This document shows, one piece after another, positions 1-5,489 of a stretch of 5,489 nucleotides of DNA. The notes under the pieces were generated by a model. It was not told the DNA's origin and did not search any database. It saw nothing but the letters and a program-made list of their open reading frames with translations. The first letter of the stretch is position 1. Each line of letters starts with the position of its first letter. Made by a program: the position numbers and the translations under genes. Source of the DNA: Bacillota bacterium (GTDB lineage: Bacteria; Bacillota; Clostridia; Tissierellales; Peptoniphilaceae); the NCBI GenBank assembly GCA_023418835.1, contig JAEZYW010000127.1, positions 1 to 5,489 on the forward strand. Direction: 5' to 3'.

Positions 1-80
1 AATTTTGTATCTTTTATAAACCCTAGTATTTAGGGATTTTGGGGATATAAATATATTACTCAAATATTGTGAACATAAAA
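1..80 (+). repeat. Left arm of inverted repeat
   Basis: This arm pairs with 241-320. The outer 40 bases are 37/40 identical to the reverse complement of 281-320, and 51-79 is 25/29 identical to that of 241-269. The arm contains a local dyad, CCCTA-N5-TAGGG, at 21-35; its counterpart sits in the right arm. The copy could continue left of the window. Confidence 0.85.
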
Positions 81-114
81 AAAAGAACCCTTAAGGCTCC
101 ACAGACTGAAGACA

Positions 115-201
115 AAGGTTTCGATAAATCCTTTTTCGACTACCTTCGGGCCGGCAGGCCGTGAAATGGTCTCAAAAGGATTTTATCTTCGACCTTTTTT
201 T
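115..201 (+). terminator. Long imperfect hairpin followed by a T-run: terminator or 3' end of a structured RNA
   Basis: AAGGT (115-119) pairs with ACCTT (192-196). ATAAATCCTTTT (124-135) pairs with 174-186 over 12 base pairs with one bulged T. Inside, ACC (142-144) can pair with GGT (168-170), and a G/C-rich apical stem forms from 147-152 with 157-161. The 3' arm runs straight into seven T (195-201) and then another T-rich stretch (205-212). Read on the plus strand this resembles an oversized intrinsic terminator, either for a gene left of the window or for a small RNA whose body is 81-200. I do not recognise an Rfam family. On the minus strand a weak 5-bp hairpin (86-100) followed by eight T could end a transcript going the other way, so the direction is not certain. 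Confidence 0.45.
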
Positions 202-240
202 AATATTTTTTTATTTATTCGGGGAATTCTTAGAATTCTT

Positions 241-320
241 TTTATGTGCACAAAATTTAAGTAATATAATTATTTTCTCGAAAATCCCTAAATATAAGGG
301 TTTCTAAAAGATACAAAATT
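241..320 (-). repeat. Right arm of inverted repeat
   Basis: This is the inverted partner of 1-80. It contains CCCT-N7-AGGG at 286-300, matching the dyad of the left arm. It ends about 20 bases before the -35 box of the queG promoter, so the element abuts but does not supply that promoter. The match to the left arm stops being testable at 320 because the left copy reaches the window edge. Confidence 0.85.
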
Positions 321-340
321 ATTACAATTCACTTACAGTA

Positions 341-369
341 AAGACAAAGAGATAAAACTGTTGTATAAT
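341..369 (+). promoter_or_regulatory. Sigma-A-type promoter of the queG operon
   Basis: The -10 box is a perfect TATAAT (364-369). A 4/6 match to the -35 consensus, AAGACA (341-346), lies exactly 17 bases upstream. Transcription would be expected to start around 375-377, immediately before the ATG at 378. This is the only good promoter seen ahead of the five-gene cluster. No operator or riboswitch is evident between it and the gene. Confidence 0.7.
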
Positions 370-377
370 TATTAAAG

Positions 378-1271
378 ATGAGAAATTTTAATGAGTTTAT
401 TAAGAACTTAAAATCTAAAATTGGAGTGGATTTATTAGGGGTTGTAAGAGCAGATCCTATGGTAGAAATCAAAGGACATTTGGAGAATAATAAAAAACTC
501 GGTTTTTCTACTGAGTTTGAGACAAATGATATTGATACTAGGATTGATCCATCACTTCACTTGGAAAATCCCAAAAGTATTTTCGTAATAGGAATGTCCT
601 ATTATTGGAAAGGAAAAGAAGAGGGTAGATATAAAATATCAAACCATTCCCAAGGTAGAGATTATCATAAAGTTTTGAGAGAAAAACTTGAAGGATTAAA
701 AGAGGAATTGTCAAAGGAATTTATTTTTAATTCCTATCTTCAAGTCGACTCGGGAGATTTGTATGAAAAGGAGTTGGGAAGAAAGGCGGGATTTGGATAT
801 CTTGGAAAAAATTCTTTACTAATAAACCCAATCTTTGGTTCCTATATCTTTTTAGGGATTTTAGTAACAGATATAGAATTAGATGATTACTCAAAGGAAT
901 CTTGGGGAAGTTGTGGAGATTGTAATATTTGCCAAGTTGCTTGTCCGTCCTCTGCGATTTTAGGAGACTACAGAGTTAATTCCAAACTTTGTCATTCCTA
1001 TTTAACCCAATTTAAAGAAAAAAAGCAGGAGACAGAAAATATTAAATACGCATATGGTTGCGATATTTGTCAAAAAGTTTGTCCAAAGAATTCAGATATT
1101 AAAAGAGATATTCACCTTGATTTTAAACCTAGGCTTAAAAATTTTGACGGTGAAGATATTGAAAAACTTAGCAATAGAGAGTTTAAAGAAAAGTATAAGG
1201 ACTATTCCTTCTCTTGGATAGGAAAAAAGAGAATAATTAGGAATATACAAATAATTGAAAGTAGAGGCTAA
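378..1271 (+). CDS. queG: Epoxyqueuosine reductase QueG (short form)
   Basis: QueG is a cytosolic, cobalamin- and 4Fe-4S-dependent enzyme that reduces epoxyqueuosine to queuosine at wobble position 34 of GUN-anticodon tRNAs. The sequence shows the family motif QVDSGDLYEKELGRKAGFGYLGKNS (in part, residues 122-146), with D124 at the place of the proposed catalytic acid. Two ferredoxin-like cysteine sets follow: C179, C182, C185, C189 and C205, C228, C231, C235. At 297 residues it is shorter than the B. subtilis and E. coli enzymes (about 380) and lacks their C-terminal HEAT-like tRNA-binding extension. It ends soon after the conserved W-x-GKK-x5-RN segment (280-289), so it looks naturally short rather than broken. 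The start at 378 is forced: an in-frame TAA lies at 366-368 and no start codon lies between. No Shine-Dalgarno is visible, and the promoter position suggests a leaderless message. It is the first gene of the operon. Confidence 0.93.
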   Translation: MRNFNEFIKNLKSKIGVDLLGVVRADPMVEIKGHLENNKKLGFSTEFETNDIDTRIDPSLHLENPKSIFVIGMSYYWKGKEEGRYKISNHSQGRDYHKVLREKLEGLKEELSKEFIFNSYLQVDSGDLYEKELGRKAGFGYLGKNSLLINPIFGSYIFLGILVTDIELDDYSKESWGSCGDCNICQVACPSSAILGDYRVNSKLCHSYLTQFKEKKQETENIKYAYGCDICQKVCPKNSDIKRDIHLDFKPRLKNFDGEDIEKLSNREFKEKYKDYSFSWIGKKRIIRNIQIIESRG

Positions 1272-1273
1272 AG

Positions 1274-1567
1274 ATGTATGTTGGGATTTTAGAAGTTCGT
1301 ATAAAATTAGCTGAAGCATTTAATTTAAAAGAAAAAAGACAAGTTGTAAAATCTGTTTTTGAAAGAGTAAAACATAGATTTAATTTTACTTCTGGAGAAG
1401 TTGGAGACGAAAAAATTATCAACTTATCTAGTTGGGGATTTGCTTGTGTTTCCAATTCTTACAGTCATACAGAAGAAAGATTGGAGAAGCTTATAAACTT
1501 TTTAGAAGAAGATTTTAGATTTGATATTATAGAAATAAGGCGTGAAATAATTAATGATAATGACTAA
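1274..1567 (+). CDS. DUF503 (YlxP-like) family protein
   Basis: This small soluble protein of 97 residues belongs to the DUF503 family, which includes B. subtilis YlxP. The family signature is clear: NLKEKRQVVKSVFERVKHRF (residues 18-37) followed by EVGD (42-45) and WGFACVSNS (54-62). The length is typical of the family. No biochemical function is established that I can name. In Bacillus the relative sits between infB and rbfA in the nusA-infB operon, which hints at translation or ribosome assembly; here the neighbour is a tRNA-modifying enzyme, loosely in line with that. The ATG follows the queG stop by two bases and is preceded by AGAGG (1263-1267) at good spacing, so it is co-transcribed and probably translationally coupled. 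Confidence 0.9.
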   Translation: MYVGILEVRIKLAEAFNLKEKRQVVKSVFERVKHRFNFTSGEVGDEKIINLSSWGFACVSNSYSHTEERLEKLINFLEEDFRFDIIEIRREIINDND

Positions 1568-2195
1568 AGAAGAAACGAAAGAAGTTATTGAAATTCTGGA
1601 TAAGACCTATCCAGATGCTAGACCAGAGTTGAATCATACAAATGCATTTGAGATGCTTCTTGCGACAATTCTTTCCGCCCAATGCACAGATGTTAGGGTA
1701 AATATGATAACTGAGGAGTTATTCAAAGTAGTTAAAACTCCAAAAGATGTCTTGGAATTGGGAGCAGATAAACTTTCGGATATAATAAGGCCTTGTGGGT
1801 TTTACAATACAAAAACGAAATCCATAATGGAGGCTTGCAAAATTTTACTAGAAGAACACGACTCCCAAGTTCCGGGAGACAGAGATAGTCTTATGAAACT
1901 ACCTGGAGTTGGAAGAAAGACTGCCAATGTAGTTTTAAGTACTTGTTTTGGGGAAGATGCCATTGCTGTTGATACCCATGTCTTTAGAGTAACTAATAGG
2001 ATTGGCATTGTAGATGAAAATAACGTAGAAGATACAGAAGTGAAGCTGATGGAACAAATCGACAAAAATATGTGGACAAAAGCCCATCACATTTTTATAT
2101 TTCATGGTCGAAGAACTTGCGCGGCTAGAAAGCCAAAATGCGAAATTTGTACGGTAAGAGATTATTGTAGATATTATAAAAATCTCGCGAATTAA
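1554..2195 (+). CDS. nth: Endonuclease III (base-excision repair DNA glycosylase/AP lyase)
   Basis: Nth removes oxidised pyrimidines such as thymine glycol from DNA and cleaves the abasic site by beta-elimination. All the hallmarks are present: LLATILSAQCTD (35-46), the helix-hairpin-helix LPGVGRKTAN (116-125) with catalytic K122, VDTHV (139-143) with catalytic D140, and the 4Fe-4S loop C189-x6-C196-x2-C199-x5-C205. The 213-residue length is normal. The C-x6-C-x2-C-x5-C pattern and K/D pair favour Nth over MutY, which is longer. The start overlaps the DUF503 gene by 14 bases. A second in-frame ATG at 1560 would give MTKEETK; the upstream AAGG (1537-1540) is 13 bases from the first ATG and 19 from the second, so the first is preferred, though not firmly. 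Confidence 0.96.
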   Translation: MIMTKEETKEVIEILDKTYPDARPELNHTNAFEMLLATILSAQCTDVRVNMITEELFKVVKTPKDVLELGADKLSDIIRPCGFYNTKTKSIMEACKILLEEHDSQVPGDRDSLMKLPGVGRKTANVVLSTCFGEDAIAVDTHVFRVTNRIGIVDENNVEDTEVKLMEQIDKNMWTKAHHIFIFHGRRTCAARKPKCEICTVRDYCRYYKNLAN

Positions 2196-2207
2196 TAGAG
2201 GTGTGGA

Positions 2208-3581
2208 ATGAAGAAGGTACTTTTTGGTGTCCTTGGATTTATTGTTATTTTGGGATTAATTGCTGGAGGAGTTTATGCAACTTATGACAGCACGGTTAAT
2301 AGGGATACAATTTATCAAGGAATTTATGTAAATGGTGTGGACGTTTCCAATCTTAGCGAAGAAGAAGCTTTGGAAAAAGTAATGGCAGAAGATACAAATA
2401 TAAACAAAACCCTTCAACTAGAATATGAAGATCACAAGTTTGACTATCCCTTTGTAAACTTAGGATACAAACCTGATTACAAAGCTGCTGTCAAAGAAGC
2501 CATGGAATATGGAAGGGAAGGAACTCCAGGAGAGAGATTTTCTATTGTTCAAGGTTTAAAATCTGAACCTTTAGAAATTAAAACTAACCAAGGGTTTAAT
2601 CCGGATATAGCTCAAGAAGTGGTAAACCATATTGCCAATACAATTAACGTTGCACCTGTGGATGCACAATTTTCAATAGTAGATGGAGAAGTTATAACTA
2701 CAAAAGAGCAAGCTGGAATTTCTTTAGATGGAGAGAAAACAAAAGAACTAATTTTAAATTCTGTTAATACAGATGCTCCAATTAAACTTCCAGTAGTTGT
2801 GACAGAACCTGCAATAACAGAAAATTATTTTAGCGTTATGAAAGGGGATATTGGAAGTTTTTCTACAAACTATTCTTCAAGCGTTCAAAATCGTAAAGAA
2901 AATATAAAACTTGCAGCGAAAATTCTTGATGGAACTTTGATCATGCCAGGTCAGCAAATTTCCTTTAACGATTTAATTGGAGATATCAGTTTGGCAACAG
3001 GATTTTTGCCAGCTACTGTCATTATTGACGGAGATTATGACACTGGAACAGGTGGGGGAATTTGTCAGGTTTCCACAACCTTATACAATGCAGCTGTAAA
3101 AGCGGACTTACAAGTTGACGAGAGAAGAAATCACTCAAGACCTGTAAACTACGTTCCCATGGGATTAGATGCAGCAGTTGCAAGTGGATTATTGGACTTA
3201 AAACTAACAAATCCATTTGATTTCCCAGTCTATATTACTGCCCATGCAGACAATGACAATATAGAATTTAAAATAATAGGGGATACAGATGTTAAAAATT
3301 ATGATATTGAACTGGTTTCTGAAAGAACTCAAACTTTAAGTAGCCAAACAAAAAATCAATATTCCAGCAGCATGAATAAAGGCCAAACCCAAGTAACCCA
3401 AAGTGGAAACACTGGATATAGATATGCTAGTTATAAAATTAAAAAAGTTAATGGGGAAAGAGTTTCTACAGAGCCATATCTTGGAAGCTATTACCCAGCA
3501 AGGGATACAATCGTCACTATTGGAACTAAGGAAGTTCCTAAACCAGCCAATCCAGAAGGAACGAGTGAAGGTGGAAATTAA
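2208..3581 (+). CDS. Membrane-anchored VanW-domain protein (YoaR-like) with PG-binding repeats
   Basis: This is an extracytoplasmic envelope protein of 457 residues. A short basic start plus a hydrophobic segment (about 4-25) forms a signal peptide or signal anchor. Two putative peptidoglycan-binding (PG_binding_4/YoaR-type) domains follow at about 36-115 and 120-205, the first opening with GIYVNGVDVSNLSEEEA. The VanW domain spans about 218-355 and carries the signature GGGICQVSTTLYNA (282-295) and RRNHSRP (306-312). A G5-like segment covers about 372-440, and a Gly/Pro/Ser-rich tail ends the protein. It has the domain order of YoaR-type proteins common in Firmicutes; the molecular function is not established. 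Despite the name it is not evidence of vancomycin resistance: no vanA/B-type ligase or dehydrogenase is nearby. AGAGGTG (2197-2203) precedes the ATG at good spacing, 12 bases after nth. No break or frameshift is seen. Confidence 0.9.
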   Translation: MKKVLFGVLGFIVILGLIAGGVYATYDSTVNRDTIYQGIYVNGVDVSNLSEEEALEKVMAEDTNINKTLQLEYEDHKFDYPFVNLGYKPDYKAAVKEAMEYGREGTPGERFSIVQGLKSEPLEIKTNQGFNPDIAQEVVNHIANTINVAPVDAQFSIVDGEVITTKEQAGISLDGEKTKELILNSVNTDAPIKLPVVVTEPAITENYFSVMKGDIGSFSTNYSSSVQNRKENIKLAAKILDGTLIMPGQQISFNDLIGDISLATGFLPATVIIDGDYDTGTGGGICQVSTTLYNAAVKADLQVDERRNHSRPVNYVPMGLDAAVASGLLDLKLTNPFDFPVYITAHADNDNIEFKIIGDTDVKNYDIELVSERTQTLSSQTKNQYSSSMNKGQTQVTQSGNTGYRYASYKIKKVNGERVSTEPYLGSYYPARDTIVTIGTKEVPKPANPEGTSEGGN

Positions 3582-3584
3582 TCT

Positions 3585-3995
3585 ATGAAAAAAATACTTG
3601 TAATTGACGGGCAAGGAGGAAGGCTTGGGGGAGAATTGGTAGAGAAGTTGTTGAATTGTGACGGCGATTTTGAAATTATTGCTATTGGCACAAATGCATC
3701 TGCAACAGAATCGATGATCAAGGCGGGAGCAAAGATGTGTGCAACGGGAGAAAACCCAGTAGTTTTTAATTCCAAAACGGCGGATATAATAGTTGGACCT
3801 ATTGGGATTGTAATTGCCAACTCCCTTTTAGGAGAAGTTACTCCTAAAATGTCAATTGCAGTGGGAGAAAGTCCTGCAAAAAAAATTTTAATTCCTATAA
3901 ATAAATGCGACAATTTCGTTATAACTTCCCAAACTAATAATTTTAAAGAATTAGTTGATATGGCTATAGAAAAAGTAATAAGAGAACTGGCTTAG
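3585..3995 (+). CDS. DUF3842 family protein with Rossmann-like glycine loop
   Basis: This soluble protein of 136 residues resembles the DUF3842 family of Clostridia, whose function is unknown. It opens with a beta strand and glycine-rich loop, ILVIDGQGGRLGG (4-16), followed by a helix and a second strand, FEIIAIGTN (29-37), which is the start of a Rossmann-type fold. Further features are AGAK (47-50), a hydrophobic IIVGPIGIVIANSLLGEVTP (68-87) and a segment KKILIPINKC (99-108). The loop suggests nucleotide or dinucleotide binding, which is inference only. The ATG lies three bases after the VanW stop. Its likely ribosome site GAAGGTGG (3567-3574) is within the last VanW codons, so translation is probably coupled. 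It is the last gene of the operon, and its TAG stop lies within the terminator stem. Confidence 0.85.
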   Translation: MKKILVIDGQGGRLGGELVEKLLNCDGDFEIIAIGTNASATESMIKAGAKMCATGENPVVFNSKTADIIVGPIGIVIANSLLGEVTPKMSIAVGESPAKKILIPINKCDNFVITSQTNNFKELVDMAIEKVIRELA

Positions 3996-4014
3996 GAAAC
4001 TAAGTCAGTTTTTT
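3985..4014 (+). terminator. Intrinsic terminator of the queG operon
   Basis: AACTGGCTTAG (3985-3995) pairs with CTAAGTCAGTT (4000-4010) over 11 base pairs, including one G-U pair, and is closed by a GAAA tetraloop (3996-3999). The 3' side runs into six T (4009-4014). This is a textbook rho-independent terminator. The last four sense codons' end and the TAG stop of the DUF3842 gene are inside the 5' arm. Confidence 0.92.
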
Positions 4015-4041
4015 GATATTATTTGATAATTTGGGTAAAAT
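4013..4041 (+). promoter_or_regulatory. Sigma-A-type promoter of pepF
   Basis: TTGATA (4013-4018, 5/6 match to the -35 consensus) and TAAAAT (4036-4041, 5/6 match to the -10 consensus) are separated by exactly 17 bases. The start of transcription would be near 4048, giving a leader of about 20 bases before the ATG at 4068. The -35 box shares two T with the terminator's T-run, so the two transcription units are packed with no spare sequence. Confidence 0.7.
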
Positions 4042-4061
4042 GGATATGAGAAAAAAATTTG

Positions 4062-4067
4062 AAAGGA
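4062..4067 (+). promoter_or_regulatory. Unusually close ribosome binding site of pepF
   Basis: AAAGGA touches the ATG at 4068 without the usual 5-9 base spacer. The only nearby in-frame alternative is TTG at 4059, which has no better site upstream. The next residues (YNWDLSKIF) are the conserved PepF N-terminus, so the true start must be at one of these two codons. ATG 4068 remains the better choice. Confidence 0.4.
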
Positions 4068-5489
4068 ATGAGAAAAATAACTAAATATAATTGGGACTTA
4101 TCAAAAATATTTGAAAATGCTGAAAAATTTGATGAAGAAGTAGAATCAATAAAAAAATCAGTTGAAGAATTGAAACCTCTAGGAGATGACCTAAAGAAAA
4201 ACTTTAAAAACTATTTGTTACTAATGACAGATACAATGAGAAGATTATACACTGTTTATAATTACGCTCACAGAACCCATGACGAAGATACTAGGGATTC
4301 CCATGGGCAAAAATTGAGCATGGTTGCAAATACTCTTTTAAATGATTTTCAAACGGCTACTTCCAGTTTCAGACCGGCTTTACTTTCTTTATCTGAAGAA
4401 GAATTAGATAAATTAATTAAAGATAATGACTTGGAAAACTTTAGAAAATATCTAGACAGAATATTTAGATTTAAAGAACACACATTGACTTCAGGAGAAG
4501 AAAAAATCCTTGGATCAATGGGATTTTTACAAGGGGCTCCTTCTGATGCTTACAATCTATTGAAAAACTCTGACATTGAATATCCTTATATAGAATCGGC
4601 AGATAAGAAACTGACAGATGCAAACTTTACGAGCCTTTTAAGAAATCCTGACGTAAACGTTAGAAAAGAAACATTTGAAAAATATTACGAAACTTTAGGG
4701 GGAGTAGACAACACTATTTCATCTTTGCAGTATAGCAATGTAAAAGGACTTACTACAGAAGCTAGTTTAAGAAATTTTAAATCTGCAAGAGAAATGGAAC
4801 TCTTTAAAGATGACGTTACGGTAGACGTTTACGACAATATGATTGAAGGAGTTCGAGAAAATCTACCTACTTTGCATAAATATTACGAGATTAAGAAAAA
4901 ACATTTAAAATTAGAAGAACAGCATATGTATGACGTTTATTTACCTTTGGCAATAGGAAAAGACGATAAGGTATCCTATGAAGAAGGAAAAGAAATCGTG
5001 TTAAAAGCCCTTAGACCTCTAGGAGATGAATATATAGAGATTCTAAAAGAAGCCTTTGAAAATAGGTGGATAGACGTTTATCCTCAAGATGGTAAAAGAT
5101 CAGGAGCCTATTCCTCAGGATCTTATGATACAGATCCATACATTCTTATGAACTATACCGACGATTTGGATTCTGTATTTACACTTGCCCACGAGTTGGG
5201 GCATTCTGTTCATTCTTACTATTCTAGAAAAAATAATGAATTCATTTATTCAGGGTATACCATATTTGTAGCGGAAGTTGCATCTACGACAAATGAATTA
5301 TTACTTCTAGATTACTTGATGAAAAATGCAAAAACCGATGAAGAAAAAATTTATTTAATTGACTTTTATATTGACAGCTTTAAAGGAACGGTATTTAGAC
5401 AAACTATGTTTGCTGAATTTGAAAAGAAAACCCATGAAGCAGTGGAAAACGGACAAGTCCTTACCTTGGAAGACTTTAACAAAATATAT
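4068..5489 (+). CDS. pepF: Oligoendopeptidase F, peptidase family M3B (partial, 3' end cut by window)
   Basis: PepF is a cytosolic zinc metallopeptidase that trims short peptides, usually about 7-17 residues. The reading frame is open for 474 codons to the last base; the family is about 600 residues, so roughly the last 125 are outside. It starts MRKITKYNWDLSKIFENAEKF, with the usual NWDLSKIF opening. An N-terminal helical oligopeptidase region follows, then the M3 catalytic domain. The zinc site is visible: HELGH at 375-379 (bases 5190-5204) with the third ligand E403 in FVAEVAST, 24 residues after H379. The upstream SGAYSSGSYDTDPYILMNY-type segment (about 346-364) and the FRQTMFAEFE segment (about 444-453) are also characteristic of M3B enzymes. 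It has its own promoter and is separated from the preceding operon by a terminator, so it is independently expressed. PepF rather than thimet oligopeptidase or Dcp is favoured by the N-terminus and the motif context. Confidence 0.94.
   Translation, partial: MRKITKYNWDLSKIFENAEKFDEEVESIKKSVEELKPLGDDLKKNFKNYLLLMTDTMRRLYTVYNYAHRTHDEDTRDSHGQKLSMVANTLLNDFQTATSSFRPALLSLSEEELDKLIKDNDLENFRKYLDRIFRFKEHTLTSGEEKILGSMGFLQGAPSDAYNLLKNSDIEYPYIESADKKLTDANFTSLLRNPDVNVRKETFEKYYETLGGVDNTISSLQYSNVKGLTTEASLRNFKSAREMELFKDDVTVDVYDNMIEGVRENLPTLHKYYEIKKKHLKLEEQHMYDVYLPLAIGKDDKVSYEEGKEIVLKALRPLGDEYIEILKEAFENRWIDVYPQDGKRSGAYSSGSYDTDPYILMNYTDDLDSVFTLAHELGHSVHSYYSRKNNEFIYSGYTIFVAEVASTTNELLLLDYLMKNAKTDEEKIYLIDFYIDSFKGTVFRQTMFAEFEKKTHEAVENGQVLTLEDFNKIY

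Larger units (their letters stand above)
1..320. mobile_element. MITE-like palindromic element with ~80-bp inverted arms, no coding capacity
   Basis: This stretch has no convincing ORF on either strand. Its two ends are inverted copies: bases 1-40 match the reverse complement of 281-320 at 37 of 40 positions (differences at 17, 25 and 26). After a poorly matching, one-base-gapped stretch, 51-79 matches the reverse complement of 241-269 at 25 of 29. The core (81-240) holds a second long hairpin. Long inverted arms around a short non-coding core are the hallmark of a MITE or another non-autonomous palindromic repeat; that classification is inference. The element may start left of the window, so the outer boundary and any target-site duplication cannot be judged. 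Alternatives are an invertible segment, or an RNA gene whose ends pair. No transposase is visible nearby. Confidence 0.5.
1..377. other. Gene-free left region
   Basis: No ORF with coding character is seen here on either strand. The region consists of the palindromic element (1-320), an A-rich spacer (321-340) and the queG promoter (341-369). A short local dyad, GAATTCT-T-AGAATTC (224-238), lies just inside the right arm and is also readable as a tandem 9-mer. No tRNA or recognisable riboswitch is seen. Confidence 0.75.

Noticed and set aside
141..172. Resemblance of the palindrome core to part of an FMN riboswitch (CTTCGGG, GTGAAAT)
   Set aside because: The order of elements and the other conserved FMN-aptamer helices are missing, and the next gene is queG, not a riboflavin gene.
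1..320. CRISPR array or tRNA/rRNA gene in the left region
   Set aside because: There are no evenly spaced direct repeats and no cloverleaf or rRNA-like sequence; the repeats present are a single inverted pair.
1092..1455. Minus-strand open frames opposite the queG 3' end and the DUF503 gene (1092-1319, 1237-1455)
   Set aside because: They lie wholly antisense to well-supported genes and have low-complexity hydrophobic/Phe-Ile-rich translations typical of complements of AT-rich coding DNA, with no recognisable domain.
1802..2065. Minus-strand open frame opposite nth
   Set aside because: It is antisense to the catalytic core of nth and Ser/Leu/Thr-rich without any motif; a shadow frame.
3022..3216. 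Minus-strand open frame opposite the VanW signature
   Set aside because: It is antisense to the conserved GGGICQVSTT region and has no family resemblance.
3336..3913. Minus-strand frames (3336-3614, 3578-3913) and a plus-strand frame (3403-3588) around the VanW/DUF3842 junction
   Set aside because: All overlap the confident VanW and DUF3842 genes in other frames and show no domain or initiation signals of their own.
4040..4084. A 12-14-codon mini-ORF (MDMRKKFERNEKNN) overlapping the pepF start
   Set aside because: The predicted transcription start (~4048) lies at or after its start codons, there is no ribosome site, and the composition is simply A-rich leader.

Overview
The window reads as an AT-rich, low-GC Gram-positive anaerobe. 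The gene set (a short QueG, a DUF503/YlxP-family protein, endonuclease III, a YoaR-like VanW protein, the Clostridia-typical DUF3842 and an M3B oligopeptidase) and the codon usage (AT-ending codons, many AGA/ATA) suggest Clostridia or Tissierellia, possibly a Peptoniphilus/Anaerococcus-like lineage. The genus is inference; no rRNA or other decisive marker is present.

Layout. Bases 1-320 hold no gene. They form a large imperfect palindrome: arms 1-80 and 241-320 are inverted copies of each other (37 of 40 positions match in the outer half), and the core contains a second long hairpin (115-196) followed by T-runs. This looks like a small non-autonomous (MITE-like) element and/or a structured RNA with its terminator. 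A sigma-A-type promoter follows (341-369), with its -10 box only 8 bases before the queG start codon. Five tightly packed plus-strand genes come next (378-3995): queG, a DUF503 gene, nth, a membrane-anchored VanW-domain gene, and a DUF3842 gene. The spacings are +2, -14, +12 and +3 bases, so this is almost certainly one transcription unit. It closes with a strong intrinsic terminator (3985-4014) whose stem includes the stop codon of the last gene. A second promoter (4013-4041) begins inside that terminator's T-run and drives pepF, which runs off the right edge after 474 codons.

How the genes fit together. QueG makes queuosine at the tRNA wobble position, and Nth repairs oxidised pyrimidines. 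Both carry 4Fe-4S clusters. DUF503 proteins are often found near translation genes. The VanW/YoaR-like protein faces the cell envelope. DUF3842 has a Rossmann-like glycine loop but no known role. No single pathway joins them; the unit looks like a housekeeping operon. PepF is a separate cytosolic zinc oligopeptidase.

I see no defence system, CRISPR, prophage or transposase. The least explained part is the palindromic element at the left edge.
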